Source: Streptomyces milbemycinicus
GTDB lineage: Bacteria; Actinomycetota; Actinomycetes; Streptomycetales; Streptomycetaceae
Assembly: GCF_002154605.1 (NCBI RefSeq)
Contig: NZ_MUNE01000184.1
Span: 1-60,841, forward strand
Direction: 5' to 3'
DNA: 60,841 bases
In this document: positions 44,403 through 52,650 of the stretch, one piece after another
Position numbering within the stretch: the stretch's first letter is position 1
Layout: each line of letters opens with the position of its first letter
Position numbers and translations under genes: made by a program
Notes under the pieces: model-generated
Told to the model about the DNA's origin: nothing
The model's database searches: none
Seen by the model: the letters and a program-made list of their open reading frames with translations, nothing else

Positions 44403-46520
44403 TCACGCCGGCTGGGCAGTGATCGTGCAGAGCCGCTTGGTGGCCCGGGTAAGGGCTACGTACAGGTCCCTCTCCCCACCGGGGCGGGCTCTGATGATCT
44501 CCTCGGGACTCACCACAACAACCCCGTCGAACTCCAGCCCGCGCGCTTCGGATGCCGGCACGATGCGTGCGGGCTGTGCGATCCCCACGGCCGTCAGCTC
44601 GTCCAGCCTCGCGTCCGCGCAGATCACCCCGAGGAACTCGCCAGGGTACGCGGCGGTCTGGGCCTGGAGCTCCTGGGCGACGGTGGCGACAAGCGCATCC
44701 GGAGGCGTGGTCACGGTGCGGGGAGTCTCACCACGGCGGAGTGATCGTGCAGGCCTCTGGTCCGGAGCGATCCGTGCAAGCAGGTCTCGGGTGCTGTCCA
44801 GGATCTCCTGGGTGGTGCGGTAACTGACGGTCAGAGTGTGGAGGTTGAACCGCGGGCCGAGATGAGGGCTCAGCGCCTCCTTCCAGTCACGTGCTGTCGC
44901 GACTGGGCCCGCCTGGGCGAAGTCGCCCACCAGCGTCATCGCCCGTGCCGGGCAGCGACGTACGATCATCCGCCACTGCATGGCGGTCAGTTCCTGTGCC
45001 TCATCGACCACGACGTGCCCGTATATCCGCTCCGGCGGGCCCTCGACCAGGCTCGCGGCCTCGTCCAGCAGAGGCACATCGGTATCGGTCCATGGGTCGT
45101 CCGCAGCGCGCAGCAGACGTGACCGCTCGCCCTCGGTAAGTTGGGGCAGGTGTTCGGCGAGAGCGTCAGGATCCGTCAGGAGAGCCCGCACGAGATCGCC
45201 GGGCACCAGCCGTGGCCACAGCGCTTCCACCGTGTGCTCGACGTGGGCGTCGTCCAGGAGGCCGGCTCGGACGGTGTCCGCGTCGAACTCGTCGGCCGGT
45301 CCCGAGGAGGCCGGGTCGTCGTGGCCGAGGTGCCGCAGGTCGGCCGCCGCCGCACGGTCGAGATTCTTGCCCGTCAGCTTGGCGACCTCGGCGTCGATCT
45401 GCTCCAGAATGTCGCCCATGCTTCGTTCCAGCGCTTCGGTGGCGGCGTCGACCAGGAGCTCCTTGAACACCTGGCGCGCGCGGTTGTGCCCCAGCCCGGT
45501 CGCCACGGCGGCGTCGCGTGCCCTGGCGACCGCCTCGTCCTCGAGGCGCACTGATTCCTGCCCGACCCTCACGGTGAAGTCGCCGTCCGGAGCCTGGTGG
45601 AAGCGGACCAGCTCGGCCAGCGCATCGGCCAGCGCGGAGCTGCCCTTGAGACTCGCCACATCGTACGGCTCCACGGTGTCCGGGAACACTCCGGCCAGTT
45701 CCTGGCAGGTCGCCAGAACGACCTCGTTCTCGCCGAGTGAGGGCAGGACCTGGGAAATGTAGTCGAGGAACCGTGTGTTCGGCCCGACCACCAGCACACC
45801 GTGCTCGGCGGCTCGCGGGAACGCGTACAGGACATAAGCCGCCCGATGCAGGGCGACCACCGTCTTGCCGGTGCCGGGGCCGCCCTGCACCACAGTGACC
45901 CCGCGGTGCGCGGAGCGGACGATCTCGTCCTGCTCGGCCTGCAGCGTCGCGACCGCAGCTTGCATCCGGCCGGTACGCCGTGCAGAAAGGGCCTCCGTCA
46001 AAGGGCCGTCACCCACGACGTCTTCGGCAGTCGGGGTGGAGCCGTCCAGCAACTCGTCGCTCACCCCGACCACCATGTGCTCTTCCAGACGAAGGTGTCG
46101 GCGGCGCCGCAGACTCATCGGGTGGACCGGCGTCGCCTCATAAAAGGGCCGCGCCGCGTTCGCGCGCCAGTCCACCAGCAGGGGCAGGTCGTCGTCCTCC
46201 GTCTGCAGTCCGATCCGTCCGATGCGCAGGGTGGTTCCGTCCGCCCAATCGATGCGGCCGAAGACCAGCCCGTTCTCGGCTCCCTCCAGCCGACCGATCT
46301 CCTTCGCCAGGCGTTCAGCGGCGACCTCTCGCTCGTACGCCTCGCTTGCACTCTCGGCCGGGGCCTTGAGCACATCCGCCAAGCGTGCCCGCGCCTCGGC
46401 AAGCCGCTCGGTGAGCAACTCGTACAGCGTGGACACCTGTGCTCTTTCCAACTCGACCTGGCGCAGAGCGGGGTCGTTCATCAGCGACAACAAGGGGCTC
46501 CTCTCGGCGCGAGCCACCAC
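44403..46520 (-). CDS. helR: HelR-type RNA polymerase recycling ATPase (UvrD/HelD-like)
   Basis: The 705-residue protein is a HelD-family helicase-like ATPase. An N-terminal coiled coil (about 15-80; LTERLAEARARLADVL) inserts into the polymerase secondary channel in relatives. Walker A is GVTVVQGGPGTGKTVVALHR (about 208-227), Walker B VVVDEAQELTAMQW, and the helicase C-terminal motif YVALTRATKRL. HelD/HelR proteins remove RNA polymerase from DNA and, in Streptomyces, displace rifamycins and give tolerance. The GTG start at 46520 is 21 bp after a perfect palindrome, so expression is probably repressor-controlled. Confidence 0.75.
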   Translation of the reverse strand: MVARAERSPLLSLMNDPALRQVELERAQVSTLYELLTERLAEARARLADVLKAPAESASEAYEREVAAERLAKEIGRLEGAENGLVFGRIDWADGTTLRIGRIGLQTEDDDLPLLVDWRANAARPFYEATPVHPMSLRRRRHLRLEEHMVVGVSDELLDGSTPTAEDVVGDGPLTEALSARRTGRMQAAVATLQAEQDEIVRSAHRGVTVVQGGPGTGKTVVALHRAAYVLYAFPRAAEHGVLVVGPNTRFLDYISQVLPSLGENEVVLATCQELAGVFPDTVEPYDVASLKGSSALADALAELVRFHQAPDGDFTVRVGQESVRLEDEAVARARDAAVATGLGHNRARQVFKELLVDAATEALERSMGDILEQIDAEVAKLTGKNLDRAAAADLRHLGHDDPASSGPADEFDADTVRAGLLDDAHVEHTVEALWPRLVPGDLVRALLTDPDALAEHLPQLTEGERSRLLRAADDPWTDTDVPLLDEAASLVEGPPERIYGHVVVDEAQELTAMQWRMIVRRCPARAMTLVGDFAQAGPVATARDWKEALSPHLGPRFNLHTLTVSYRTTQEILDSTRDLLARIAPDQRPARSLRRGETPRTVTTPPDALVATVAQELQAQTAAYPGEFLGVICADARLDELTAVGIAQPARIVPASEARGLEFDGVVVVSPEEIIRARPGGERDLYVALTRATKRLCTITAQPA

Positions 46521-46541
46521 TATGCGGTCAGAATTCCTTGA

Positions 46542-46561
46542 AAGTAAGTCTTGACTTACTT
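46542..46561 (-). promoter_or_regulatory. Perfect 20-bp palindromic operator before helR-like gene
   Basis: AAGTAAGTC (46542-46550) and GACTTACTT (46553-46561) are exact inverses separated by TT. The site lies 21 bp before the GTG start of the ATPase gene, where a repressor would block the promoter. Its composition resembles sites of MarR- or HxlR-type winged-helix regulators. I see nothing like the rifamycin-associated element I would have expected for helR genes. Confidence 0.7.
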
Positions 46562-47277
46562 AAGCCGATCATTACCTATTGAGGGAAAAGGGTTGCCGAG
46601 CTGCACAAACGTCAGTTGGGCCCGGACCGGACCATCGAAAACGCAACCGCGTCTGTTTGCTGTACCGAACACGCCGCACTCGTGCACCGCCTCATGCACC
46701 CGCATGTCGCAAGCGTGTCATCGCACTGCCGGCGTTCACCAAAAGACATGGGACTACTCGTGCCGGAGGCCACGGCACACCTGCTCGGCAGGCGACCGAA
46801 CCCGGCCCCGTGCTGAGCGAGCGGGAGGTCGTGGTCGTCCGGCTCCTCGCCTCCCCGTCCTCTCTTGGTGTCTTGGTGTACCGCGTCTCAGGGACCAACC
46901 CGGCGAGTTGGTGCCGCACCGTGGCTTCCCGGCTCATCTGACCGCCTGCACGGAGTCGGGCTCGATGATCTCCGCCAGCAGTTCCCGGTGGTGGTCCTCG
47001 GCGGGAGCGAGGACGCGAAGCACGCCGTCATCGCTCGTCCAGTCGAGGAACTATTCCTCCATGGGAACGCCCTGCGCCTTGGCGTCGAACGTTCGTCCCG
47101 TCCCATACGCCCGCAGATCGAGCGTACCCAGGCACGACGGGAGCCCCGACGAACGCGTCCTGGTCAACAAAATCCCGTGCTGCGATACGCTTCAGCAGCA
47201 GCGCACCGCTCACGCGACCGAGCCCGAGCGGCGACGCACTCACTTCGCCTCCGCGAATGGCGGGCCGACGTACCCGA
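46562..47277. other. Gap with a LuxR-type remnant
   Basis: No intact gene is seen in these 716 bp. On the plus strand near 46810-46870, LSEREVVVVRLLASPSSLGV resembles the start of a LuxR helix-turn-helix (LSxREVEVLRLLA) but runs out of pattern. A minus-strand frame near 46960-47040 reads DGVLRVLAPAEDHHRELL and may be the end of another lost gene. Confidence 0.3.
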
Positions 47278-48915
47278 TCAGTGATGGCTGTGACCGTCGC
47301 TGATCGACTTGTACTCATCCACAGTCAGCTTCTGCACCTGTGACTCGTCCCCGTAGTACGCCCTGCTGAGCTTGGCGCGCAGCTTCTCGGAGCGCTTCAC
47401 CTTGCGCTCGACGCCGTTCCCGTCGACCGTCGGGCCGATCTCGGCCGGCTTGTACTGCTCGTGCGCGGTGAGCGTGTGCAGTTGCTCCTGGCTGAGCGGC
47501 TCGTGCACCTCAACGAATTCACCGTGCGGCAGGCGCTTGATGATGCCGGTCTCGCGGCCGTGCAGCACCTTGTCGCGGTCCCGGCGCTGGAGGCCGAGAC
47601 AGATCCGCTTGGTGATGATGAACGCGAGGACCGGGGCAACGAAGAACGCGATGCGGACGAACCACGTGATGGCGTTGATCGACAGGTGGAAGTGGGTTGC
47701 CCAGAGGTCATTGCCACCGCCGATCATCAGGACGGCGTACAAGGTCAGCCATGCCACGCCGAAGGCCGTGCGGGTCGGGGTGTTGCGCGGGCGGTCCAGG
47801 ATGTGGTGCTCGCGCTTGTCGCCGGTGACCCAGGACTCGATGAACGGGTAGACAGCGATCGCCGCGAGGATCAGCGGGAAGAGCGCCAGCGGGATGAGCA
47901 CGCCCAGGACGAGCGTATGACCCCAGAGGTTGATCTCCCAGCCCGGCATGACACGGATCAGGCCTTCGGTGAAGCCCATGTACCAGTCGGGCTGGGCGCC
48001 GGTGGACACCTGATCGGGCCGGTAGGGGCCCATGGCCCAGATCGGGTTGATCGTGGCGATGGCCGCGATGGCCGCGATGACGCCGAAGACCAGGAAGAAG
48101 TAGCCTCCGGCCTTGGCCATGTAGACCGGCATCAGCGGCATGCCGACGACGTTCTTGTTGCTCTTTCCAGGACCCGCGAACTGCGTGTGCTTGTGGTGGA
48201 CGAGCAGGACCATGTGCGCCGCGATGAGGGCGAGCATGATGCCCGGCAGCAGCAGGACGTGAACCGAGTAGAAGCGGGCGACGAAGTCGGTACCGGGGAA
48301 TTCGCCGCCGAAGATGAAGAACGACAGGTACGTCCCGACGATCGGAATCGACAGGACCGCACCCTCCATGAATCGGATTCCGGTGCCGGAGAGCAGGTCG
48401 TCCGGCAGTCCGTAGCCGGTGAAGCCGGTGAACATGCCCAGGACGAACAGCAGGAAGCCGAATAGCCAGTTGACCTCGCGGGGCTTGCGGAAGGCGCCGG
48501 TGAAGAACACGCGCATCATGTGCACGAGCATGCCGGCGAGGAAGATCAGCGCCGCCCAGTGGTGCATCTGCCGGATGAGCAGTCCGCCACGGACGTCGAA
48601 GCTGATGTCCAGCGTCGACTTGTAGGCCTCGCTCATCCGCTGGCCCTGCAGCGGAACGTAGCTGCCGTGGTACACCACCTCGTTCATCGACGGGTGGAAG
48701 AACAGCGTCAGGTACACCCCCGTGATGATGAGGATGACGAAGCTCCACAGGCAGACCTCGCCCAGCATGAACGACCAGTGGTCGGGGAAGATCTTGCGCA
48801 TGTTGGCCTTGGCCAGGGAGTAGATCCCGAGCCGGCCGTCGGCCCAGTCGGCCACGCGCTCACCGGCCGGGGCCTTCTCACGCGAGGCGGGTCCGCTGCT
48901 GCTCTTTGTACTCAT
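47278..48915 (-). CDS. qcrB: Stand-alone cytochrome bc1 cytochrome b subunit (QcrB paralogue)
   Basis: The 545-residue membrane protein is a full-length actinobacterial cytochrome b. Haem ligands are seen in RQMHHWAALIFLAGMLVHMM and FYSVHVLLLPGIMLALIAAH. The Qo-site PEWY motif appears as PDWYMGF (about 308-314), and the charged C-terminal extension (ISDGHSHH) is typical. It normally works in the bc1-aa3 supercomplex with QcrA and QcrC, which are absent here, so it must replace the housekeeping subunit or form hybrid complexes. The small gene before it overlaps by ATGA. A second QcrB on the arm suggests a drug-tolerant target copy; the resistance idea is inference. Confidence 0.9.
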   Translation of the reverse strand: MSTKSSSGPASREKAPAGERVADWADGRLGIYSLAKANMRKIFPDHWSFMLGEVCLWSFVILIITGVYLTLFFHPSMNEVVYHGSYVPLQGQRMSEAYKSTLDISFDVRGGLLIRQMHHWAALIFLAGMLVHMMRVFFTGAFRKPREVNWLFGFLLFVLGMFTGFTGYGLPDDLLSGTGIRFMEGAVLSIPIVGTYLSFFIFGGEFPGTDFVARFYSVHVLLLPGIMLALIAAHMVLLVHHKHTQFAGPGKSNKNVVGMPLMPVYMAKAGGYFFLVFGVIAAIAAIATINPIWAMGPYRPDQVSTGAQPDWYMGFTEGLIRVMPGWEINLWGHTLVLGVLIPLALFPLILAAIAVYPFIESWVTGDKREHHILDRPRNTPTRTAFGVAWLTLYAVLMIGGGNDLWATHFHLSINAITWFVRIAFFVAPVLAFIITKRICLGLQRRDRDKVLHGRETGIIKRLPHGEFVEVHEPLSQEQLHTLTAHEQYKPAEIGPTVDGNGVERKVKRSEKLRAKLSRAYYGDESQVQKLTVDEYKSISDGHSHH

Positions 48916-49151
48916 CCGCGCTCCCGGGCGGCAGGATCGGTAACGGTGCTGAAGACCGGGCGGGCATCGCTGGACAGGTACACCGCGATCTGGGGGACGG
49001 CGTCAGCGCGAAGCGGGATCACCGTACCGACGCGCACACAGTCGTTGGGCAGGTTGGGGACGTGACGCCTTCGCGGCGGTTGGAGGGGTTCAGGAGGAGG
49101 TGGGTTGAACTCGCTGACCACGTTCGGGATCTCCTCGTCAGGGGTGGACAT
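48912..49151 (-). CDS. Small protein translationally coupled to qcrB
   Basis: The 79-residue protein starts at MSTPDEEIPNVVSEFNPPPP (49151). It has a Pro-rich N-terminus followed by NDCVRVGTVIPLRADAVPQI and VYLSSDARPVFSTV, which could form a small beta-domain. It is not recognised. Its stop overlaps the qcrB start (ATGA), so both are made from one transcript. There is no membrane segment. It might assist insertion of the paralogue, or simply be a leader for coupling; start sites further upstream are possible as the RBS is weak. Confidence 0.45.
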   Translation of the reverse strand: MSTPDEEIPNVVSEFNPPPPEPLQPPRRRHVPNLPNDCVRVGTVIPLRADAVPQIAVYLSSDARPVFSTVTDPAARERG

Positions 49152-49298
49152 GGGGGTTGGTTCCGCAGCGGAGAGTTGCTGGGCACGGGAGCGACAGCCA
49201 TGCCGCGCAGTGCGGCGCATCGCCGTGCGTGACTGCCGGCTACGGAACTCCGGGATGGATCGGGCAAAGGCACAGCCCTGCGGAATCAGAGCTACCCC

Positions 49299-49319
49299 AA
49301 ATATATAGCAGCTCTATTT
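49299..49319. promoter_or_regulatory. Imperfect AT-rich palindrome between qcrB operon and TetR gene
   Basis: AAATA at 49299-49303 and TATTT at 49315-49319 are inverted, with partial pairing inside, in an otherwise GC-rich 190-bp divergent intergenic region. It is 26 bp before the TetR start, a plausible binding site for that regulator and promoter core for either gene. Confidence 0.4.
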
Positions 49320-49345
49320 TCGGTCGGCGCGGGTACCCTGACCCC

Positions 49346-50008
49346 ATGACCACTGACGCCGCCCCGCCCCCCGCCGGCTTGCGCCTGCGCAAGCGCGAAC
49401 GCACCCGACTGGCGATCACCGGCGCAGCCTTCCGCCTGTTCGCCGAGCGCGGGTTCGATGCGGTGACGGTCACAGAGATCGCAGCTGCCGCCGACGTGGC
49501 CCCCGCCACCATCTTCACTCATTTCGCCACAAAAGAGGACATCTTCTTCAGTCGAGGGCTGGACTTCACTACCGGCCTGCCTGAGGTCATCGACTCCGCA
49601 ACCGACGGTGACCTGCCCGTTCGACTAGGGGAGTTCTTCCGCAGGACCATTACAGAGGTCGTGACCTCGGATTGGGCAAGCGCCCGCGCCTTTGCCCGCA
49701 TCCTGCTGGGCAGTCCTGCCCTGCGCCGCTCGTACCTCCCCCTGGTCCGCGCGTGGCAAGATCTGATCACCAACGCTCTGCTCGCCCGATCTCAAAGGGA
49801 CGAGGACACCGCTGAAATCGCCCTGTTCTCCGCTCTGGTCATCACAACCGTGTCGGTCGCCATGGACGCGATGCACATCGCGCTGGCCACCGATGCGCCT
49901 GCCCGCCAGGTTCGGAAGACGATCGACGCCGGCCTCGACCGAGGCTTCGCCCGCCTCGCGGGCGCTTACCCGGACGGCCTCACCGCACAGCGGCCGCCCG
50001 CTCCGTGA
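49346..50008 (+). CDS. TetR-family regulator divergent from qcrB
   Basis: The 220-residue protein has the TetR helix-turn-helix at about 18-65 (LAITGAAFRLFAERGFDAVT; VAPATIFTHFATKEDIFF) and a C-terminal domain of the TetR_C_17-like type. The start at ATG 49346 avoids a longer frame with no RBS. Its divergence from the qcrB paralogue and the AT-rich palindrome between them suggest that it keeps the paralogue off until a ligand, possibly a respiratory inhibitor, is bound. Confidence 0.8.
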   Translation: MTTDAAPPPAGLRLRKRERTRLAITGAAFRLFAERGFDAVTVTEIAAAADVAPATIFTHFATKEDIFFSRGLDFTTGLPEVIDSATDGDLPVRLGEFFRRTITEVVTSDWASARAFARILLGSPALRRSYLPLVRAWQDLITNALLARSQRDEDTAEIALFSALVITTVSVAMDAMHIALATDAPARQVRKTIDAGLDRGFARLAGAYPDGLTAQRPPAP

Positions 50009-50204
50009 GCACACGGACGCCGCTCCTCATTCCATTACGGCGAGCCGCCTACCATTGCGCGGATGTCGGCCCGAGAAGCTGCCCATTGAGGTGACCCTGG
50101 CCTGGGGTCTGGCTCTTCACCCCACATGCACAGCGCCCTGGGAAAGCGACGATCGCCCGCCCAGGGCACCGATTGTTCGACCTTGAGCGCCAGGCAGTTG
50201 CCTG

Positions 50205-50956
50205 TCAGATCTGGTCCCAGCTCTGTCGTACGGCCCACTCGCGCAGGGTGATGGCCCCAGTCCTGACGACCTCCGGGGCCGGTGCCGGAGGCAACGGCGT
50301 GCCCGGAGCGTAGCCGGCGGCGATTCCGGCAGCGACTTCGGCGCCGACGTGCGGGACCAACATCCGCTCATACTCTCGGAAATCGATGGTGGTCCACCGC
50401 ATCTCGCGCCCCAGCGCCGCGGAGAATTCCTTGGCGACCTGGTCACCGGTCAGGACTTCGGGCCCAGCGACGATCTGCAAGGGCGGTGGGGATGAGGTGG
50501 CGATGAGCTCAGCGTTCTCCATGTAGGTAAATGCCGGTGCCACCACCGTGGCGACCTCGACACTGCCCAGCATGCCTGCGGCGAGCACAGCCCGGGCATC
50601 CACGAAGGGCGCCCCGACCGGTTCAGTCGCCACAATGCCGCTGGTGTTGAACACCGCAGTGGGACCTTCGCGCTCTTCAGCGCCGCCAGCACCGCCTGGG
50701 CCTGCGGCACGGCAGTGTCGGCGGCGAAGACCAGCGGCAGCTGAATGACCACCGCATCGGCGCCTTGGTACGCGTCCGCCAGGGACACAGGGTCGGAAAA
50801 GTCAGCAATGACCGGTTCGACAGCTGGAGGCAGGCCCGGTGCCGAAGTGTCACGGACGGCCGCCCGCACCCGGTGGCCAGCGGCAAGCACATGTCGAACA
50901 ACCGGTGCGCCTTGGACGCCAGTTGCTCCGTGAACGACAACAGTGGGTGTCTTCAT
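50205..50956 (-). pseudogene. NmrA-like NAD(P)-binding protein, frameshifted
   Basis: Starting at ATG 50956, KTPTVVVHGATGVQGAPVVR shows the GxxGxxG dinucleotide motif of NmrA/atypical short-chain dehydrogenases. The frame is lost near 50660, where VFNTSGIVATEPVGAPFVDA should follow AKVP, and it continues in another frame to 50205 with TYMENAELI and PEVLTGDQVAKEFSAALGRE. A single-base loss explains it. Such proteins act as quinone reductases or redox sensors. It is divergent from the HxlR regulator, which probably controls it. Confidence 0.75.
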
Positions 50957-50961
50957 GCCCG

Positions 50962-50990
50962 GTACGTTACTTCTGAGAATGAAGTAGTAC
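50962..50990. promoter_or_regulatory. HxlR-type operator
   Basis: TACTTC (50968-50973) and GAAGTA (50981-50986) are exact inverses around seven bases, flanked by GTAC on both outer sides (50962-50965 and 50987-50990). It lies between the NmrA-like and HxlR genes, directly before the NmrA-like start. HxlR proteins commonly bind such TACTT-type inverted repeats. Confidence 0.65.
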
Positions 50991-51013
50991 CCACAAAGTG
51001 CTATAGCTTCAGA

Positions 51014-51373
51014 ATGGAAACTAATGGCGTACATGCAGGTCAGGCGGTACGTCTGAGCAAAGCGGGTAGCGGATGCGGTGTCGAGCGCACCCTTAAAGTC
51101 CTCGATGACAAATGGACGACACTGATCGTCCGCGAGCTTCTCACCGGGCCCAAGCGCTTCGGGGAACTGCGCACAGCGCTGGGCACTCCAAGCGCCAAGA
51201 CGCTCACCGACCGCCTCCGCATCCTGGAGGCCCAGAAGATCCTCACTCGCACAGTGTTCGCGGAAGTGCCGCCCCGGGTCGTCTATGAGCTCACGGAACA
51301 GGGGCAGAGCCTCAGCGATATCCTGGACGCCATGCTCGCGTGGGGAGAGCAAAACCCCCTTGTCGAAGACTGA
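51014..51373 (+). CDS. HxlR-family winged-helix regulator
   Basis: The 119-residue protein has the HxlR signature: the Cys of GCGVERTLKVLDDKWTTLIV, then LLTGPKRFGELRTALGTPSA and LTDRLRILEAQKIL (winged helix), and YELTEQGQSLSDIL. The N-terminal Cys often senses electrophiles or quinones in this family. ATG 51014 fits the domain; an earlier frame start does not. It is divergent from an NmrA-like oxidoreductase pseudogene with a palindrome between, a common quinone- or aldehyde-responsive pairing. Confidence 0.85.
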   Translation: METNGVHAGQAVRLSKAGSGCGVERTLKVLDDKWTTLIVRELLTGPKRFGELRTALGTPSAKTLTDRLRILEAQKILTRTVFAEVPPRVVYELTEQGQSLSDILDAMLAWGEQNPLVED

Positions 51374-51650
51374 GGTCCCCCCCTCCCGGCCATCGGCGTG
51401 TCGAGGGCGGCGTTCGCGTGCCACAGCGTGAACACGTATGCCGGCGCAGCTGACGTCGGCGTCGGTTGCGTCGAAGGTGGAGCAGCCCCTTTCGGCTCAC
51501 CGTCGCCGTGAGTCGGCCGATGAGTCGCCGGGGCGAGCGTGACCTTGCAGAAGGCGACAAGGCGGCGCGGCTCTGCCCCAGCCGCGCCGGGCAGTCGTCG
51601 CCTGGCGTGACCTTCGCTGCCGCAAGGTCGACACCGCGACCCCGCGCCGG

Positions 51651-52472
51651 TCAACTCGGATTCTGCTCCGGGCTGGTCCAATACCCCTGGTGAACGTCGC
51701 GTACTTCCTCACGGACAGGAAGCTTCGGATCCACGTACGCCCTTATCCACTCGATGGGGGACCCGTTCTCGTCATGCAGAGTCAGCACGCAGACCGACAC
51801 AGGGGTGTCTAGATACAGGCCCAAGTGGCGGGAGACGATGGGCGGCGGCGTGCTCGCGTAGATCCGCCTTCGCATCGTGACGACATCGACGCCTTCCGCA
51901 CTCAAGATCGACATCATCGGCTTGGCCCGGAGATCCTCCAGGCTGTGACGCTCACCGAGTTCGGGCAGTTGGACGTTGTGCGTGACGACATGCGGCCGCC
52001 CCTGGTAGACCCGTAGCCGGGCGCACTGCCACAGCTTGCTCCCCGGAGGCAGCCCGAACACCCGACACGCCTCCGCGGGAACGACCCCGATACCGACCCG
52101 CAGGAGTTCGTACCCGTACTCGGACCCCTCCTCTTCGGGATAGAAGACCGGGAGATCACCCTCATCACCGGCGCCCGGCGGAACGTAGGTGGCCCGGGGC
52201 CGCCGACCACGGCCTCGCTCGACCAGGCCCTCTTCGCCCAGACGCTCCAGAGGGGTCCGGGCCGTCACCACGCTGACTTTGAAGCGCTCGGCCAGTTCGC
52301 GTTCACCAGGGAAGTCCGTGCGCCCCACCCACAGTCCGTCGAGGATTTCGGCCCGCAGCTGCCGATAGATCTGCTGCTGCATGGGCACGTCCGGGTTCAG
52401 GACGTCACCGTCGTCCACGACTGGGCCGCCACTCCCGGCATCGACGGAAGTGGATTCGATTGGCATGTACAC
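51651..52472 (-). CDS. GntR-family regulator (UTRA domain)
   Basis: The regulator of about 273 residues has a GntR winged helix (MQQQIYRQLRAEILDGLWVG; LAERFKVSVVTARTPLERLG) at about 30-95 and a UTRA ligand-binding domain after it (CARLRVYQGRPHVVTHNVQL; PIEWIRAYVDPK). The GTG at 52472 has AGGAG at five bases and is preferred, but ATG 52466 is possible. It is divergent from the ring-cleavage operon and probably its repressor. UTRA regulators usually bind small carboxylates or sugars. Confidence 0.8.
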   Translation of the reverse strand: MYMPIESTSVDAGSGGPVVDDGDVLNPDVPMQQQIYRQLRAEILDGLWVGRTDFPGERELAERFKVSVVTARTPLERLGEEGLVERGRGRRPRATYVPPGAGDEGDLPVFYPEEEGSEYGYELLRVGIGVVPAEACRVFGLPPGSKLWQCARLRVYQGRPHVVTHNVQLPELGERHSLEDLRAKPMMSILSAEGVDVVTMRRRIYASTPPPIVSRHLGLYLDTPVSVCVLTLHDENGSPIEWIRAYVDPKLPVREEVRDVHQGYWTSPEQNPS

Positions 52473-52524
52473 AACCTCTCCTGACTGTGCGCGAGGAATC
52501 GCCCCCATTATGACCGACACCCGC

Positions 52525-52554
52525 TTGACATTCCATCTTTCCCATATGAATATG
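52525..52554 (+). promoter_or_regulatory. Promoter of the ring-cleavage operon with overlapping palindrome
   Basis: TTGACA (52525-52530) is 17 bases from GAATAT (52548-52553), a good sigma-70-type pair. CATATGAATATG (52543-52554), a 5-2-5 palindrome, covers the -10, so a bound regulator (likely the divergent GntR protein) would block the promoter. The hydrolase gene starts about 95 bp downstream. Confidence 0.6.
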
Positions 52555-52650
52555 TGATTCATGGTTTTGAGGGCGCCTCGCCCCGCCACACCTGGTCCGC
52601 GCCCCTCTCGCCAGGACCTTTCCCCTCTGTCGCCCCTGTGAGGACCCGAC

